From assembly GCF_018417635.1 (NCBI RefSeq), contig NZ_CP071007.1:2666501-2730500 (forward strand): a DNA stretch of 64,000 bases, given 5' to 3'. The DNA is from Pseudomonas sp. SORT22. GTDB lineage: Bacteria; Pseudomonadota; Gammaproteobacteria; Pseudomonadales; Pseudomonadaceae. A program made the position numbers and the translations under genes. Each line of letters opens with the position of its first letter. Position 1 is the first letter of the stretch. The notes under the pieces were generated by a model. The model was not told the DNA's origin. It did no database searches and was given only the letters and a program-made list of their open reading frames with translations. Below are positions 16,427-25,745 of the stretch, in pieces.

Positions 16427-16442
16427 TACCTCCAAAGGGGCA
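16427..16442 (-). promoter_or_regulatory. NarL-like 7-2-7 site upstream of dnr
   Basis: TACCTCCAAAGGGGCA (plus-strand reading) is an imperfect inverted heptamer pair with a 2-bp spacer in the gap between narL and dnr, 65 bp before the dnr ATG. It resembles the sites at moaB and narK1. Nitrate control of dnr by NarL is known in P. aeruginosa; here it is inferred from the motif. Confidence 0.45.
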
Positions 16443-16451
16443 GTCGCCGGC

Positions 16452-17099
16452 TCAGGCACTGTGGCGCAGGTGCTCAAGGGCCCACACCGCCGCCTCCACC
16501 CGCGAGCGCAGGCCGAGCTTGTGCAGCAGATTCTTCACATGCACCTTGACCGTGCCTTCGGTGATCCCCAGCTTGTGGCCGATGACCTTGTTGCTGTAGC
16601 CGCTGGCGATGGTTTTCAGCACCTGGCGTTCGCGTTCGGTGAGCTCGACGTCGGCCTGGCGTGGCGGTGAGCGCAGGGCCTGGGCCATGACCCGGGTCAG
16701 CCCCGGGCTGATCACCAGGGCGCCGTTCATGGCATCGCGGATGTACTGGATCAACAGCTCCGGCTCCATGTCCTTGAGCAGGTAGCCGTCGGCGTCCAGG
16801 CGCAGGGCAGCGCGGATATCGTCTTCGGCATCGGACACGGTAAACAGCAGCACCTTGCCGGCAAAGCCCTGGCTGCGCAGATGGCGCAGGGTTTCGATGC
16901 CGTTCATCTGCGGCATGTTGTTGTCCAGCAGCAGCAGGTCAGGTTGCAGCGGCGCGATCAGGGCCAGGGCTTGTTCGCCGTGGCTGGCCTCGCCGACGAT
17001 CTCGAAGTCGTCTTCCAGTTCAAGCATCTGGCGAATGCCATGGCGCATCATCGGGTGGTCGTCGACCAGCAGTATCCGGTAGCGCGGGGAGGGGTTCAT
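16452..17099 (-). CDS. narL: Nitrate response regulator NarL
   Basis: A 215-residue LuxR/NarL-type response regulator. The receiver domain spans residues 1-125, with the acidic pair VDDH, the phospho-acceptor Asp in LLLLDNNMPQMNG and the Lys in YLLKDME. The C-terminal helix-turn-helix contains LTERERQVLKTIA and KVHVKNLLHKLGL. It overlaps narX by 4 bp (ATGA), so sensor and regulator are translationally coupled. Candidate 7-2-7 sites lie in the narX-narK1 gap and before moaB and dnr. Confidence 0.95.
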   Translation of the reverse strand: MNPSPRYRILLVDDHPMMRHGIRQMLELEDDFEIVGEASHGEQALALIAPLQPDLLLLDNNMPQMNGIETLRHLRSQGFAGKVLLFTVSDAEDDIRAALRLDADGYLLKDMEPELLIQYIRDAMNGALVISPGLTRVMAQALRSPPRQADVELTERERQVLKTIASGYSNKVIGHKLGITEGTVKVHVKNLLHKLGLRSRVEAAVWALEHLRHSA

Positions 17100-18943
17100 A
17101 CAGAGTTACCTTCGTTCAAGTGCCCGAGAAATTCCGGGCGAAATTCCATCTGTACCCGGGTGCCTTGCGGCGCCCGGCCAACAATCTGCAACTGGCCGCG
17201 CAGGCTGCGCGCCCGCTCGTCCATGATGTTCAGGCCATGGTGCTCGCGCAGGTCGTGGGTGGCGCTGAAACCACGGCCATCGTCCTCGATCGACAGGCAG
17301 ACCTGCTCGCCGTGCTGGCGCAATTGCAGCCAGGCGTTCTGCGCATGGGCATGGCGCAGGCAGTTGGACAGCGCCTCGCGGGTGATCTGCAGAATGTGGA
17401 TCTGTTCGCTGGCCGACAGCTCGAAGGCCAGGCTGTCGACGTGCAGGTGCACCTGGAACTCGCCCCGGCGGGAGAACTCCTCGGCGGTGTCCTTGAGTTC
17501 CTGCACCAGGCCTGCGTCATGGATCTGCAGGCGAAAGGTGGTGAGCAGTTCGCGCAACTGCCGGTAGGCGTTGTTCAGGCCTTCGCGCAGCTCGGCGGTG
17601 ACGTTCTCAAGGGTTGCCACCGGCTCGCCACGGCGCATCAGGGTTTGCATGCGGCTGACCTGCAGCTTCATGTACGACAGCGCCTGGGCCAGCGAATCGT
17701 GCAGCTCGCGGGCGATGATCGCGCGTTCTTCGAGCAGCACCAGGCGATGGTCCTGTTCGCGCTGGCGCTTGAGCGACAGCGAGGTGCCGATCAGGTTGGC
17801 CAGGGCCTGGATCAGCTCGGTTTCCCAGGCTTGCGGCTCGTGGCCGTCGATAAAGTGCGCCTTCAATTCACCGAGGGTGCTGCCCTGGTTGCTGATGCTG
17901 AAGGTATGGCGCAGGGTGCGCTGGTGGCGCTGGCAACTGGCGCAGTCGCTGCTGGCGCAGATCTTGCGGCTGGCGGCGCCATGCAGGGCCAGCAGTTGCT
18001 GGGCCGGGGCCTGCAACTGGCCTTGCAGGCACAGCGACAGGCGCAGGCCCGGCAAGCGCTGCTGAAAGCGCCGGATCAGCTCATCCAGGCCCTCGGCGTT
18101 GGCCAGCCGCGTGGCCAGGCTGCGGCTGCTCTGGTACAGCAGTTCAAGGGCGGCATTGGCCTGCTGCAGGTTGAGGGTTTTTTGCTGCACCTGGCTTTGC
18201 AGCGTGCGGTGCGAGTGTTCGATGGTTTCGGCCATGGCGTTGAAGCGGGTGGCCAATTCGCCGAGTTCGTCTGCCGACTGATGATTGACCCGCGCCTGGA
18301 ACTCGCCACGGCGAAAGCGCTGGGTGGCGTCGACCAATTCCTTGAGCGGCGTGATGACGTTGTACTGCAGCTCGTACAGGCCGAACAGCAGGACGATCAT
18401 GGTGGTGAACAGCGCCGCGCCCTGGATCACTTGCTGCCAGCCCTGCTTATGCTCGCTCTGGCGCTGCAGCAGGCTGACAAACTGGTTGAGCTGGTTGACG
18501 AAGGGCAGGGTGCTGGCCTGAAACGTGGCGGCGTCGCCGCGCTGCAAGGCTGGCAACAGGGTGTGCTGCCAGTAGTCCTGCAAGCGCTGGTAGCTGGCCT
18601 GCAGTTCAAGGTTCTTGCCGTCTTCAAGCACCGCTTGCAGGGCCGGGCTGTTGAGCCGTTGCTGCAGGCTGTCGCGGATGCGCTCAAGCTCGGCAGGCTC
18701 GGCACCGGCGGCGAGCTTCCAGCTCAGGTGGTAGGTCTCCATGCGCACCGAGCCTGCGGTATTGATCGCCGCCGCATCGCCCTGGCTGAACCAGGCGATC
18801 AGGCCGGCGCTGAGCGAGCTGGCCAGGGCTAGCACGGCAATCAGGATCACCGCCAGGCCGGCGCGCGCGGGCAACGAGCTGCGCAGCCAGCCGATCATGG
18901 ACGGCGGCCGGGGGCGATGAGTGTAAAGCGGTACATGGAGCAC
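17096..18943 (-). CDS. narX: Nitrate sensor histidine kinase NarX
   Basis: A 615-residue membrane kinase. A membrane helix (about 28-50) is followed by a periplasmic sensor with the nitrate-binding P-box (TAGSVRMETYHLS, residues 63-75). Then come a second helix (about 178-198), a HAMP domain, a GAF-like region with a cysteine cluster (CASSDCASC), a NarX-type H-box with H415 in ARELHDSLAQ, and a HATPase domain (EDDGRGF). It phosphorylates NarL in the presence of nitrate. The start is the GTG at 18943; an in-frame ATG at 18898 (MIGWLRSS) is an alternative and gives a more usual short cytoplasmic tail, but has no clear ribosome site. The gene is divergent from narK1. Confidence 0.93.
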   Translation of the reverse strand: MLHVPLYTHRPRPPSMIGWLRSSLPARAGLAVILIAVLALASSLSAGLIAWFSQGDAAAINTAGSVRMETYHLSWKLAAGAEPAELERIRDSLQQRLNSPALQAVLEDGKNLELQASYQRLQDYWQHTLLPALQRGDAATFQASTLPFVNQLNQFVSLLQRQSEHKQGWQQVIQGAALFTTMIVLLFGLYELQYNVITPLKELVDATQRFRRGEFQARVNHQSADELGELATRFNAMAETIEHSHRTLQSQVQQKTLNLQQANAALELLYQSSRSLATRLANAEGLDELIRRFQQRLPGLRLSLCLQGQLQAPAQQLLALHGAASRKICASSDCASCQRHQRTLRHTFSISNQGSTLGELKAHFIDGHEPQAWETELIQALANLIGTSLSLKRQREQDHRLVLLEERAIIARELHDSLAQALSYMKLQVSRMQTLMRRGEPVATLENVTAELREGLNNAYRQLRELLTTFRLQIHDAGLVQELKDTAEEFSRRGEFQVHLHVDSLAFELSASEQIHILQITREALSNCLRHAHAQNAWLQLRQHGEQVCLSIEDDGRGFSATHDLREHHGLNIMDERARSLRGQLQIVGRAPQGTRVQMEFRPEFLGHLNEGNSV

Positions 18944-18988
18944 TCCAGGGTGTTGCAGCTGATCGTTTCGCAGCCTTCCCTGGCGCTC

Positions 18989-19004
18989 TACCTCTAAAGA
19001 GTTT
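18989..19004. promoter_or_regulatory. NarL-like heptamer site, narX side
   Basis: TACCTCT at 18989-18995 is a perfect NarL heptamer (TACYYMT), followed after AA by AGAGTTT, a weak inverse heptamer. It lies 46 bp upstream of the narX start. Binding is inferred. Confidence 0.45.
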
Positions 19005-19085
19005 GCAACTGTCAGATTTCTTGCGATGGCGCTGAGAAACTTGACAAGGCCCTGATAAACAAAGGGTTTAGAGGTTTTTCGGCGC

Positions 19086-19101
19086 TACCTCGTTGGAGGT
19101 A
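19086..19101. promoter_or_regulatory. NarL 7-2-7 palindrome between narX and narK1
   Basis: TACCTCGTTGGAGGTA is a clean inverted repeat of two heptamers with a 2-bp spacer, the arrangement preferred by NarL. It lies about 100 bp upstream of the predicted narK1 start. In P. aeruginosa the same intergenic region integrates ANR, NarL and IHF; only the first two are supported by motifs here. Confidence 0.6.
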
Positions 19102-19139
19102 GGCAGTACAAGCATAGGCCCAGGGGCGCCAGGGCTTCT

Positions 19140-19153
19140 TTGATCGGGGTCAA
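19140..19153 (+). promoter_or_regulatory. ANR/DNR box of the nar operon promoter
   Basis: TTGATCGGGGTCAA, one mismatch from the ideal box. The -10 element TAGTCT at 19176-19181 lies 22 nt downstream, which places the box at about -41.5 relative to a start near 19188. This should be the main promoter of narK1-narK2-narGHJI and the genes behind it. Confidence 0.8.
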
Positions 19154-19213
19154 GTTTTATCGGGGTTTGCCTCTCTAGTCTGCCGGCCATGGCTACCTGA
19201 CTGGAGACCCGAG

Positions 19214-20509
19214 ATGACTCAACCGCGAATACGCCAAGGCCTGGTATTGGGCATGAGTACGCTGGCCTTCACCGTCTGCTTCATGGTCTGGATGATGTTT
19301 GCCGTGCTCGGCGTGCCGATCAAGGACCTGCTTCAGCTCAACGAAACCCAGTTCGGCCTGCTGGCCGCCACCCCGGTACTGACCGGCTCGCTGGTGCGCC
19401 TGCCGCTGGGCATGCTCACCGACCGCTTTGGCGGGCGCAGCGTGTTCTTCCTGTTGATGCTCGCCTGCGTGCTGCCGCTGTACCTGATCAGCCACGCTAC
19501 GGCGTACTGGCAGTTCCTGGTCCTGGGTTTGTTTGTCGGCCTGGCCGGTGGCTCGTTCTCGGTGGGCATCGCCTATGTTGCCAAGTGGTTCGAGCAAGAC
19601 AACCAGGGCCTGGCCATGGGCATTTTCGGTGCCGGCAACGCAGGCGCCGCGGTCACCAAGTTCCTCGCCCCGGCACTGATTGCCGCCGGCAGCTGGCAGC
19701 TGGTGCCGAAGGTGTTCAGCGCCATCCTGTTCATTACCGCGCTGCTGTTCTGGTTGCTCAGTGCCGACAACAAGGCCCATCGCAGCGCCAGCGGTGCGAG
19801 CCTTGGCGAGCAGCTCAAGGCCCTGGCCGAGCCTGCGGTGTGGCGCTACTGCCAGTACTACTCGATCGTCTTCGGCGGCTACGTGGCCCTGGCGCTGTGG
19901 ATGACCAAGTACTACGTCCAGGAATACGGCTTCAGCCTGCAAAGCGCGGCGCTGCTGGCCGCCTGCTTCTCACTGCCGGGTGGCGTGCTGCGCGCCGTCG
20001 GCGGCTGGATGTCGGACCGTTGGGGCGCACAGAGCGTGACCTGGTGGGTGCTGTGGGTCAGCTGGATCTGCCTGTTCCTGCTCTCGTACCCGCAAACCCA
20101 GCTGCAGGTGCAGACCATCAACGGCCCGCTGGACTTTCACATCGGCCTGAACCCTGCGCTGTTCACCGTGCTGCTGTTCGTCATGGGCATCGCCTTCGCC
20201 TTCGGCAAGGCCTCGGTGTTCAAGTACATCGCCAACGACTACCCGCAGAACATGGGCGCGGTGTCCGGCATTGTCGGCCTGGCCGGCGGCCTGGGCGGCT
20301 TCATTCTGCCGATCCTGTTCGGCGCGCTGGTCGACCTCACCGGCGTGCGCTCCTCCTGCTTCATGTTGATGTACGGCGTGGTCTGGGTCTCGCTCATCTG
20401 GATGTACCTCAGCGAAATCCGCAAGCGCCCGCTGCTGGGCAGACAGCCCGCAGCCGTAATGCCCCCGTTTTCCAGCATTGCCCAAGGAGAAGACCATGTC
20501 GGTTCTTAA
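19214..20509 (+). CDS. narK1: NarK1-type nitrate transporter
   Basis: A 431-residue major facilitator of about twelve helices in the nitrate/nitrite porter family. It has the MFS loop LGMLTDRFGGR (about residues 73-83) and the glycine-rich signature GIFGAGNAGAAVT (about 135-147) with its repeat GIVGLAGGLGG in the second half. NarK1-type carriers are thought to be nitrate/proton symporters that start nitrate uptake. The gene is first in the operon, starts behind CTGGAGACCCGAG, and overlaps narK2 by 14 bp. As I recall, some bacteria have the two porters fused; here they are separate. Confidence 0.93.
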   Translation: MTQPRIRQGLVLGMSTLAFTVCFMVWMMFAVLGVPIKDLLQLNETQFGLLAATPVLTGSLVRLPLGMLTDRFGGRSVFFLLMLACVLPLYLISHATAYWQFLVLGLFVGLAGGSFSVGIAYVAKWFEQDNQGLAMGIFGAGNAGAAVTKFLAPALIAAGSWQLVPKVFSAILFITALLFWLLSADNKAHRSASGASLGEQLKALAEPAVWRYCQYYSIVFGGYVALALWMTKYYVQEYGFSLQSAALLAACFSLPGGVLRAVGGWMSDRWGAQSVTWWVLWVSWICLFLLSYPQTQLQVQTINGPLDFHIGLNPALFTVLLFVMGIAFAFGKASVFKYIANDYPQNMGAVSGIVGLAGGLGGFILPILFGALVDLTGVRSSCFMLMYGVVWVSLIWMYLSEIRKRPLLGRQPAAVMPPFSSIAQGEDHVGS

Positions 20510-21893
20510 ACAGCCTGACCAAGGCCCGGTGATTCACGACTGGCGCCCGGAAGACCCCGCGTTCTGGGGGCAAAGCGGCAAGCAGACCGCCACCCGCAAC
20601 CTGTGGATCTCGATCCCCGCACTGCTGCTGGCCTTTGCCGTGTGGATGGTGTGGAGCACGGTGATCGTGCGCCTGAATGCCATCGGCTTCAGCTTCAGCA
20701 CCGACCAGTTGTTCTGGCTGGCCGCCTTGCCCGGGCTCTCGGGGGCGACCTTGCGGGTGTTCTACTCGTTCATGGTGCCGATCTTCGGCGGCCGGCGCTG
20801 GACTGCCCTGAGCACCGCCTCGCTGCTGGCACCATCGCTGTGGATGGGCTTTGCCGTGCAAGACCCGAACACCCCCTACAGCGTGTTCGTGATCATCGCG
20901 CTGCTGTGCGGCTTTGGCGGCGGCAACTTCGCTTCGAGCATGTCCAATATCAGCTTTTTCTACCCCAAGTCGCAGCAGGGCACCGCCCTGGGCCTGAACG
21001 CCGGGCTGGGTAACCTCGGCGTTTCGGTGATGCAGTTCTGTGTGCCGCTGGTGATCACCTTCGGCCTGTTCGGCGCCCTCGGTGGCCAGCCGCAGGCACT
21101 CGCCGACGGCGGTCAGCTGTGGCTGCAGAACGCCGGTTTCATCTGGGTGCCGTTCATTGTCCTGGTCACGGTGCTGGCCTGGTTCGGCATGAACGACCTG
21201 TCCAGCGCCAAAGCCTCGTTCAGCGAGCAGGCGGTGATCTTCAAGCGCAAGCACAACTGGCTGATGTGCTGGCTGTACCTGGCAACCTTCGGCTCGTTCA
21301 TCGGTTTTTCCGCAGCCTTTCCGCTGCTGATCAAGACCGCTTTCCCGCAGGTCAATGCCCTGACCTTCGCCTTCCTCGGCCCGCTGGTCGGCGCCCTGGT
21401 ACGCCCGCTCGGTGGCTGGCTGGCCGACAAGCTCGGCGGCGCGCGGGTGACCCTGTGGAACTTCGTGCTGATGATCGTCATGGTCTTCGGCGTGCTGGCG
21501 TTCATCCCCGCCCAGGGCGAGAGCAGCAACTTCTACGGCTTTCTCGGCATGTTCATGCTGCTGTTCATCACCACCGGCATCGGCAACGGTTCGACCTTCC
21601 GCATGATCCCGGTGATCTTTCGCACCCTGCACGAACAGGCCGCCAGCGGCAAAGGCGCCGCCGCCCGCGAACAGGCGCTGAAGAACGCCGGCAAGGAATC
21701 GGCCGCAGTGCTGGGCTTCAGCTCGGCGATGGGCGCCTTCGGCGCGTTCTTCATCCCCAAGACCTTCGGTACTTCCATGGCCCTGACCGGTGGCCCGCAG
21801 ATGGCCTTCTACCTGTTCGTCGGCTTTTACCTGAGCTGCATCGTCGTGACCTGGTGGTGGTACGCACGCAAAGGCGCTGCGACCCCCTGCTGA
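20496..21893 (+). CDS. narK2: NarK2-type nitrate/nitrite antiporter
   Basis: A 465-residue major facilitator of the NarK branch. Features are RDxP-like N-terminal DWRPEDPAFW (about residues 15-24), the nitrate signature GFGGGNFASSMSNISFFYP (about 142-160), and the second signature around GFSSAMGAFGAFF. NarK2-type carriers exchange external nitrate for internal nitrite, so they remove the toxic product of NarG. The start at 20496 is chosen because AAGGAG lies 6 bp before it; a longer frame from 20478 has no better ribosome site. The gene is followed after 73 bp by narG. Confidence 0.94.
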   Translation: MSVLKQPDQGPVIHDWRPEDPAFWGQSGKQTATRNLWISIPALLLAFAVWMVWSTVIVRLNAIGFSFSTDQLFWLAALPGLSGATLRVFYSFMVPIFGGRRWTALSTASLLAPSLWMGFAVQDPNTPYSVFVIIALLCGFGGGNFASSMSNISFFYPKSQQGTALGLNAGLGNLGVSVMQFCVPLVITFGLFGALGGQPQALADGGQLWLQNAGFIWVPFIVLVTVLAWFGMNDLSSAKASFSEQAVIFKRKHNWLMCWLYLATFGSFIGFSAAFPLLIKTAFPQVNALTFAFLGPLVGALVRPLGGWLADKLGGARVTLWNFVLMIVMVFGVLAFIPAQGESSNFYGFLGMFMLLFITTGIGNGSTFRMIPVIFRTLHEQAASGKGAAAREQALKNAGKESAAVLGFSSAMGAFGAFFIPKTFGTSMALTGGPQMAFYLFVGFYLSCIVVTWWWYARKGAATPC

Positions 21894-21966
21894 CAGAACC
21901 CCGAATTCACACCTTGCCCGGGCGGGGCGCAGAACCCCGCAGCCGCAAGCCTGAGAGGAAAGCACC

Positions 21967-24900
21967 ATGAGTCATTTACTGGATCAACTGCGGTTCTTCA
22001 ATCGCAAGCAGGGCGAGTTCGCCGACGGTCATGGCGAAACCCGCAAAGAGTCGCGCGACTGGGAGAACGTCTACCGTTCGCGCTGGCAGTACGACAAGAT
22101 CGTGCGCTCCACCCACGGGGTCAACTGCACCGGCTCCTGCTCGTGGAAGATCTACGTGAAGAACGGCCTGATCACCTGGGAAACCCAGCAGACCGACTAC
22201 CCGCGTACCCGCAACGACCTGCCCAACCACGAGCCGCGCGGTTGCCCGCGGGGGGCCAGCTACAGCTGGTACATCTACAGTGCCAACCGCCTGAAGTACC
22301 CGAAGATCCGCAAGCCGCTGCTCAAACTGTGGCGTGAGGCGCGCCAGAACCTGGCGCCGGTCGAAGCCTGGGCCAGCATCGTCGAGAACCAGGCCAAGGC
22401 CGACAGCTACAAGAGCAAGCGCGGCATGGGCGGCTTCATTCGTTCCAGCTGGGATGAAGTCACCGAGATCATCGCCGCCGCCAACGTCTACACCATCAAG
22501 CAATACGGCCCCGACCGGGTGGTGGGCTTCTCGCCGATCCCGGCGATGTCGATGGTCAGCTACGCCGCCGGTGCCCGCTACCTGTCGCTGCTGGGCGGCA
22601 CCTGCCTGAGCTTCTACGACTGGTACTGCGACCTGCCGCCGGCCTCGCCGATGGTCTGGGGCGAGCAGACCGACGTGCCGGAATCGGCCGACTGGTACAA
22701 CTCCAACTACATCATCGCCTGGGGCTCCAACGTTCCGCAGACCCGCACCCCGGATGCGCACTTTTTCACCGAGGTGCGCTACAAGGGCACCAAGACCGTG
22801 GCCATCACCCCCGACTATTCGGAAGTGGCCAAGCTCACCGACCTGTGGCTCAACCCCAAGCAGGGTACCGACGCCGCCCTGGCCCAGGCCTTCAACCATG
22901 TGATCTTCAAGGAATTTCACCTCGACCGGCCCAGCGCCTACTTTACCGAGTACGCCAAGCGCTACACCGACCTGCCGGTGCTGGTGCTGCTCAAGCCGAT
23001 GCTCGGCACCGCGCCGGGCAACGGCTATCAGCCGGACCGCTTCCTGCGCGCTTCGGATCTGGCAAACAACCTTGGCCAGGACAACAACCCCGAGTGGAAA
23101 ACCATTGCCCTGGATGCCGACGGCGAGCTGGTCTCGCCCCAGGGTTCGATTGGCTACCGCTGGGGCGAGCAGGGCAAGTGGAACATCCTTGCCCGTGAAG
23201 GCGGCGAAGGCCGCGAGATCGACCTGACCCTGAGCCTGATCGGTGGCGACGTCGCCGAAGTGGCCTTCCCGTACTTTGCCGGCGAGAGCCACGAGCACTT
23301 CCAGCATGTCGCCGGCGACGCCGTGCAGTACCGCCGCGTGCCGGTGCGCAGCTTGACCCTGGCCGACGGTAGCCAGGTCAAGGTGGCCACGGTGTTCGAC
23401 CTGTCGGCGGCCAACCTTGCCATCGACCGTGGCCTGGGCGGCGCCAATGTGGCCCGCGACTACGACGACGCCAGCGTGCCCGGCACCCCGGCCTGGCAGG
23501 AGCAGATCACCGGCGTCAGCCGCGAGAAAGCCATCCAGATCGCCCGCGAGTTTGCCGACAACGCCGACAAGACCCGTGGCCGCTCGATGATTATCGTCGG
23601 CGCGGCGATGAACCACTGGTACCACATGGACATGAACTACCGCGGGCTGATCAACATGCTCATGCTCTGCGGTTGCGTCGGCCAGACCGGCGGCGGCTGG
23701 GCCCACTACGTCGGCCAGGAAAAACTGCGCCCGCAGTGTGGCTGGCTGCCGCTGGCCTTTGGCCTGGACTGGAGCCGGCCGCCACGGCAGATGAACGGCA
23801 CCAGTTTCTTCTACGCCCACAGCTCGCAATGGCGCCACGAGAAGATGAGCATGCACGACGTGCTCTCGCCGCTGGCCGACAAGCGCGAGTTTCCCGAACA
23901 CGCCCTGGACTACAACATCCGCGCCGAACGCGCCGGCTGGCTGCCCAGCGCGCCGCAGCTCAACACCAACCCGCTGCACATCTGCCGTGACGCCGCCGCG
24001 GCCGGCATGGCGCCCAAGGACTACGTGGTCAAGGGCCTGCACGAAGGCAGCCTGCGCTTTGCCTGCGAGCAGCCGGACAACCCGGTCAACTTCCCGCGCA
24101 ACATGTTCATCTGGCGGTCCAACCTGCTCGGCTCCTCGGGCAAGGGCCACGAGTACATGCTCAAGTACCTGCTCGGCACCCGCAACGGGGTGATGAACGA
24201 AGACATCGGCCAGGTCGGCGACTGCAAGCCGCAAGAGGCCGAATGGGTCGACGACGGCGCCATCGGCAAGCTCGACCTGGTGACTACCCTGGATTTCCGC
24301 ATGTCCTCGACCTGCGTGTATTCCGACATCGTCCTGCCGACCGCGACCTGGTACGAGAAGGACGACATGAACACCTCGGACATGCACCCGTTCATCCACC
24401 CGTTGTCGGCAGCCATTGACCCAGCCTGGGAATCGCGCTCGGACTGGGAGATCTACAAGGGCATCGCCAAGGCCTTCTCGGCTATGGCCGAAGGGCACCT
24501 GGGCGTCGAGCAGGACCTGGTCACCGTGCCGCTGATGCATGACAGCGTCGGCGAGCTGGCCCAGCCGTTTGGCGGCACCGACTGGAAAACCGCCGGCGTC
24601 GCCCCGCAGCCGGGCAAGAACGCACCGAACCTGCAGGTGGTCGAGCGCGACTACCCGAACATCTACAAGCAGTTCACCTCGCTGGGCCCGCTGCTGGAAA
24701 AACTCGGCAATGGCGGCAAGGGCATCAACTGGAACACCGATGAAGAAGTGAAGTTTCTCGGTGAGCTGAACTACCGCGAAGTCGAGGCGGGCATCAGCCA
24801 GGGCCGGCCGAAGATCGATACCGCGATCGATGCGGCGGAAGTCATCCTCTCGCTGGCCCCGGAAACCAATGGCCACGTGGCGGTCAAGGCCTGGGCGGCG

Positions 24901-25734
24901 CTGTCGCAGTTCACCGGCATCGACCACAGCCACCTGGCGCTGTCCAAGGCCCACGAAGCGATCCGCTTTCGCGACATTCAGGCGCAGCCGCGCAAGATCA
25001 TCTCCAGCCCGACCTGGTCGGGGCTCGAGGACGATCACGTCAGCTACAACGCCGGCTACACCAACGTCCACGAGAACATCCCGTGGCGGACCATCACCGG
25101 CCGCCAGCAGTTCTACCAGGATCACCCGTGGATGCAGGCGTTCGGCGAGCAGTTGATGAGCTACCGGCCACCGGTCAACACCCGCACCATCGCCGGGGTA
25201 AAAGACAAGCGCAGCAACGGCGAGACCGAGATCGTCCTGAACTGGATCACCCCGCACCAGAAGTGGGGCATCCACAGCACCTACAGCGACAACCTGCTGA
25301 TGCTCACCCTGAGCCGTGGCGGGCCGATCGTCTGGCTCTCGGAGATTGATGCGAAGAAGGCCGGCATCGAGGACAACGACTGGATCGAGTGCTTCAACGC
25401 CAACGGCGCGCTGACTGCGCGGGCGGTGGTCAGCCAACGGGTCAAGGAGGGCATGGTGATGATGTACCACGCCCAGGAACGGATCGTGAACGTGCCTGGC
25501 GCCGAGACCACCAAAACCCGCGGCGGCCACCACAACTCGGTCACTCGCGTGGTGCTCAAGCCGACCCACATGATCGGCGGCTACGCGCAACAGGCCTATG
25601 GCTTCAACTATTACGGCACGGTCGGCTGCAACCGCGACGAATTCGTCGTGGTGCGCAAGATGGCCAAGGTCGACTGGCTCGACGGTTCGCGCGGCGATGA
25701 GCTGCCCCGTCCGCTGCCGACCGAGATGGAATAA
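21967..25734 (+). CDS. narG: Respiratory nitrate reductase alpha subunit NarG
   Basis: A 1255-residue molybdenum-bisMGD enzyme of the membrane-bound Nar type. The N-terminal FS0 cluster ligands are H50, C54, C58 and C93. The presumed molybdenum-ligating Asp is in YDWYCDLPPASP (D222). Length and sequence are typical. No twin-arginine signal peptide is present, in keeping with an active site that faces the cytoplasm. It reduces nitrate to nitrite with electrons from NarH. GAGAGGAAAGC precedes the ATG. It depends on MoaA, MoaB and MoeA, all encoded nearby. Confidence 0.97.
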   Translation: MSHLLDQLRFFNRKQGEFADGHGETRKESRDWENVYRSRWQYDKIVRSTHGVNCTGSCSWKIYVKNGLITWETQQTDYPRTRNDLPNHEPRGCPRGASYSWYIYSANRLKYPKIRKPLLKLWREARQNLAPVEAWASIVENQAKADSYKSKRGMGGFIRSSWDEVTEIIAAANVYTIKQYGPDRVVGFSPIPAMSMVSYAAGARYLSLLGGTCLSFYDWYCDLPPASPMVWGEQTDVPESADWYNSNYIIAWGSNVPQTRTPDAHFFTEVRYKGTKTVAITPDYSEVAKLTDLWLNPKQGTDAALAQAFNHVIFKEFHLDRPSAYFTEYAKRYTDLPVLVLLKPMLGTAPGNGYQPDRFLRASDLANNLGQDNNPEWKTIALDADGELVSPQGSIGYRWGEQGKWNILAREGGEGREIDLTLSLIGGDVAEVAFPYFAGESHEHFQHVAGDAVQYRRVPVRSLTLADGSQVKVATVFDLSAANLAIDRGLGGANVARDYDDASVPGTPAWQEQITGVSREKAIQIAREFADNADKTRGRSMIIVGAAMNHWYHMDMNYRGLINMLMLCGCVGQTGGGWAHYVGQEKLRPQCGWLPLAFGLDWSRPPRQMNGTSFFYAHSSQWRHEKMSMHDVLSPLADKREFPEHALDYNIRAERAGWLPSAPQLNTNPLHICRDAAAAGMAPKDYVVKGLHEGSLRFACEQPDNPVNFPRNMFIWRSNLLGSSGKGHEYMLKYLLGTRNGVMNEDIGQVGDCKPQEAEWVDDGAIGKLDLVTTLDFRMSSTCVYSDIVLPTATWYEKDDMNTSDMHPFIHPLSAAIDPAWESRSDWEIYKGIAKAFSAMAEGHLGVEQDLVTVPLMHDSVGELAQPFGGTDWKTAGVAPQPGKNAPNLQVVERDYPNIYKQFTSLGPLLEKLGNGGKGINWNTDEEVKFLGELNYREVEAGISQGRPKIDTAIDAAEVILSLAPETNGHVAVKAWAALSQFTGIDHSHLALSKAHEAIRFRDIQAQPRKIISSPTWSGLEDDHVSYNAGYTNVHENIPWRTITGRQQFYQDHPWMQAFGEQLMSYRPPVNTRTIAGVKDKRSNGETEIVLNWITPHQKWGIHSTYSDNLLMLTLSRGGPIVWLSEIDAKKAGIEDNDWIECFNANGALTARAVVSQRVKEGMVMMYHAQERIVNVPGAETTKTRGGHHNSVTRVVLKPTHMIGGYAQQAYGFNYYGTVGCNRDEFVVVRKMAKVDWLDGSRGDELPRPLPTEME

Positions 25735-25745
25735 GGAGCACTGTC

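Noticed and set aside
17120..18832. Long plus-strand frame antisense to narX
   Set aside because: It is a GC-rich shadow of narX; no domain can be recognised.
21976..25590. Very long open frame antisense to narG, and similar antisense frames opposite the hybrid kinase and NEL genes
   Set aside because: High-GC coding DNA keeps antisense frames open; the translations are His/Val/Gln-rich with no recognisable family and no ribosome sites.
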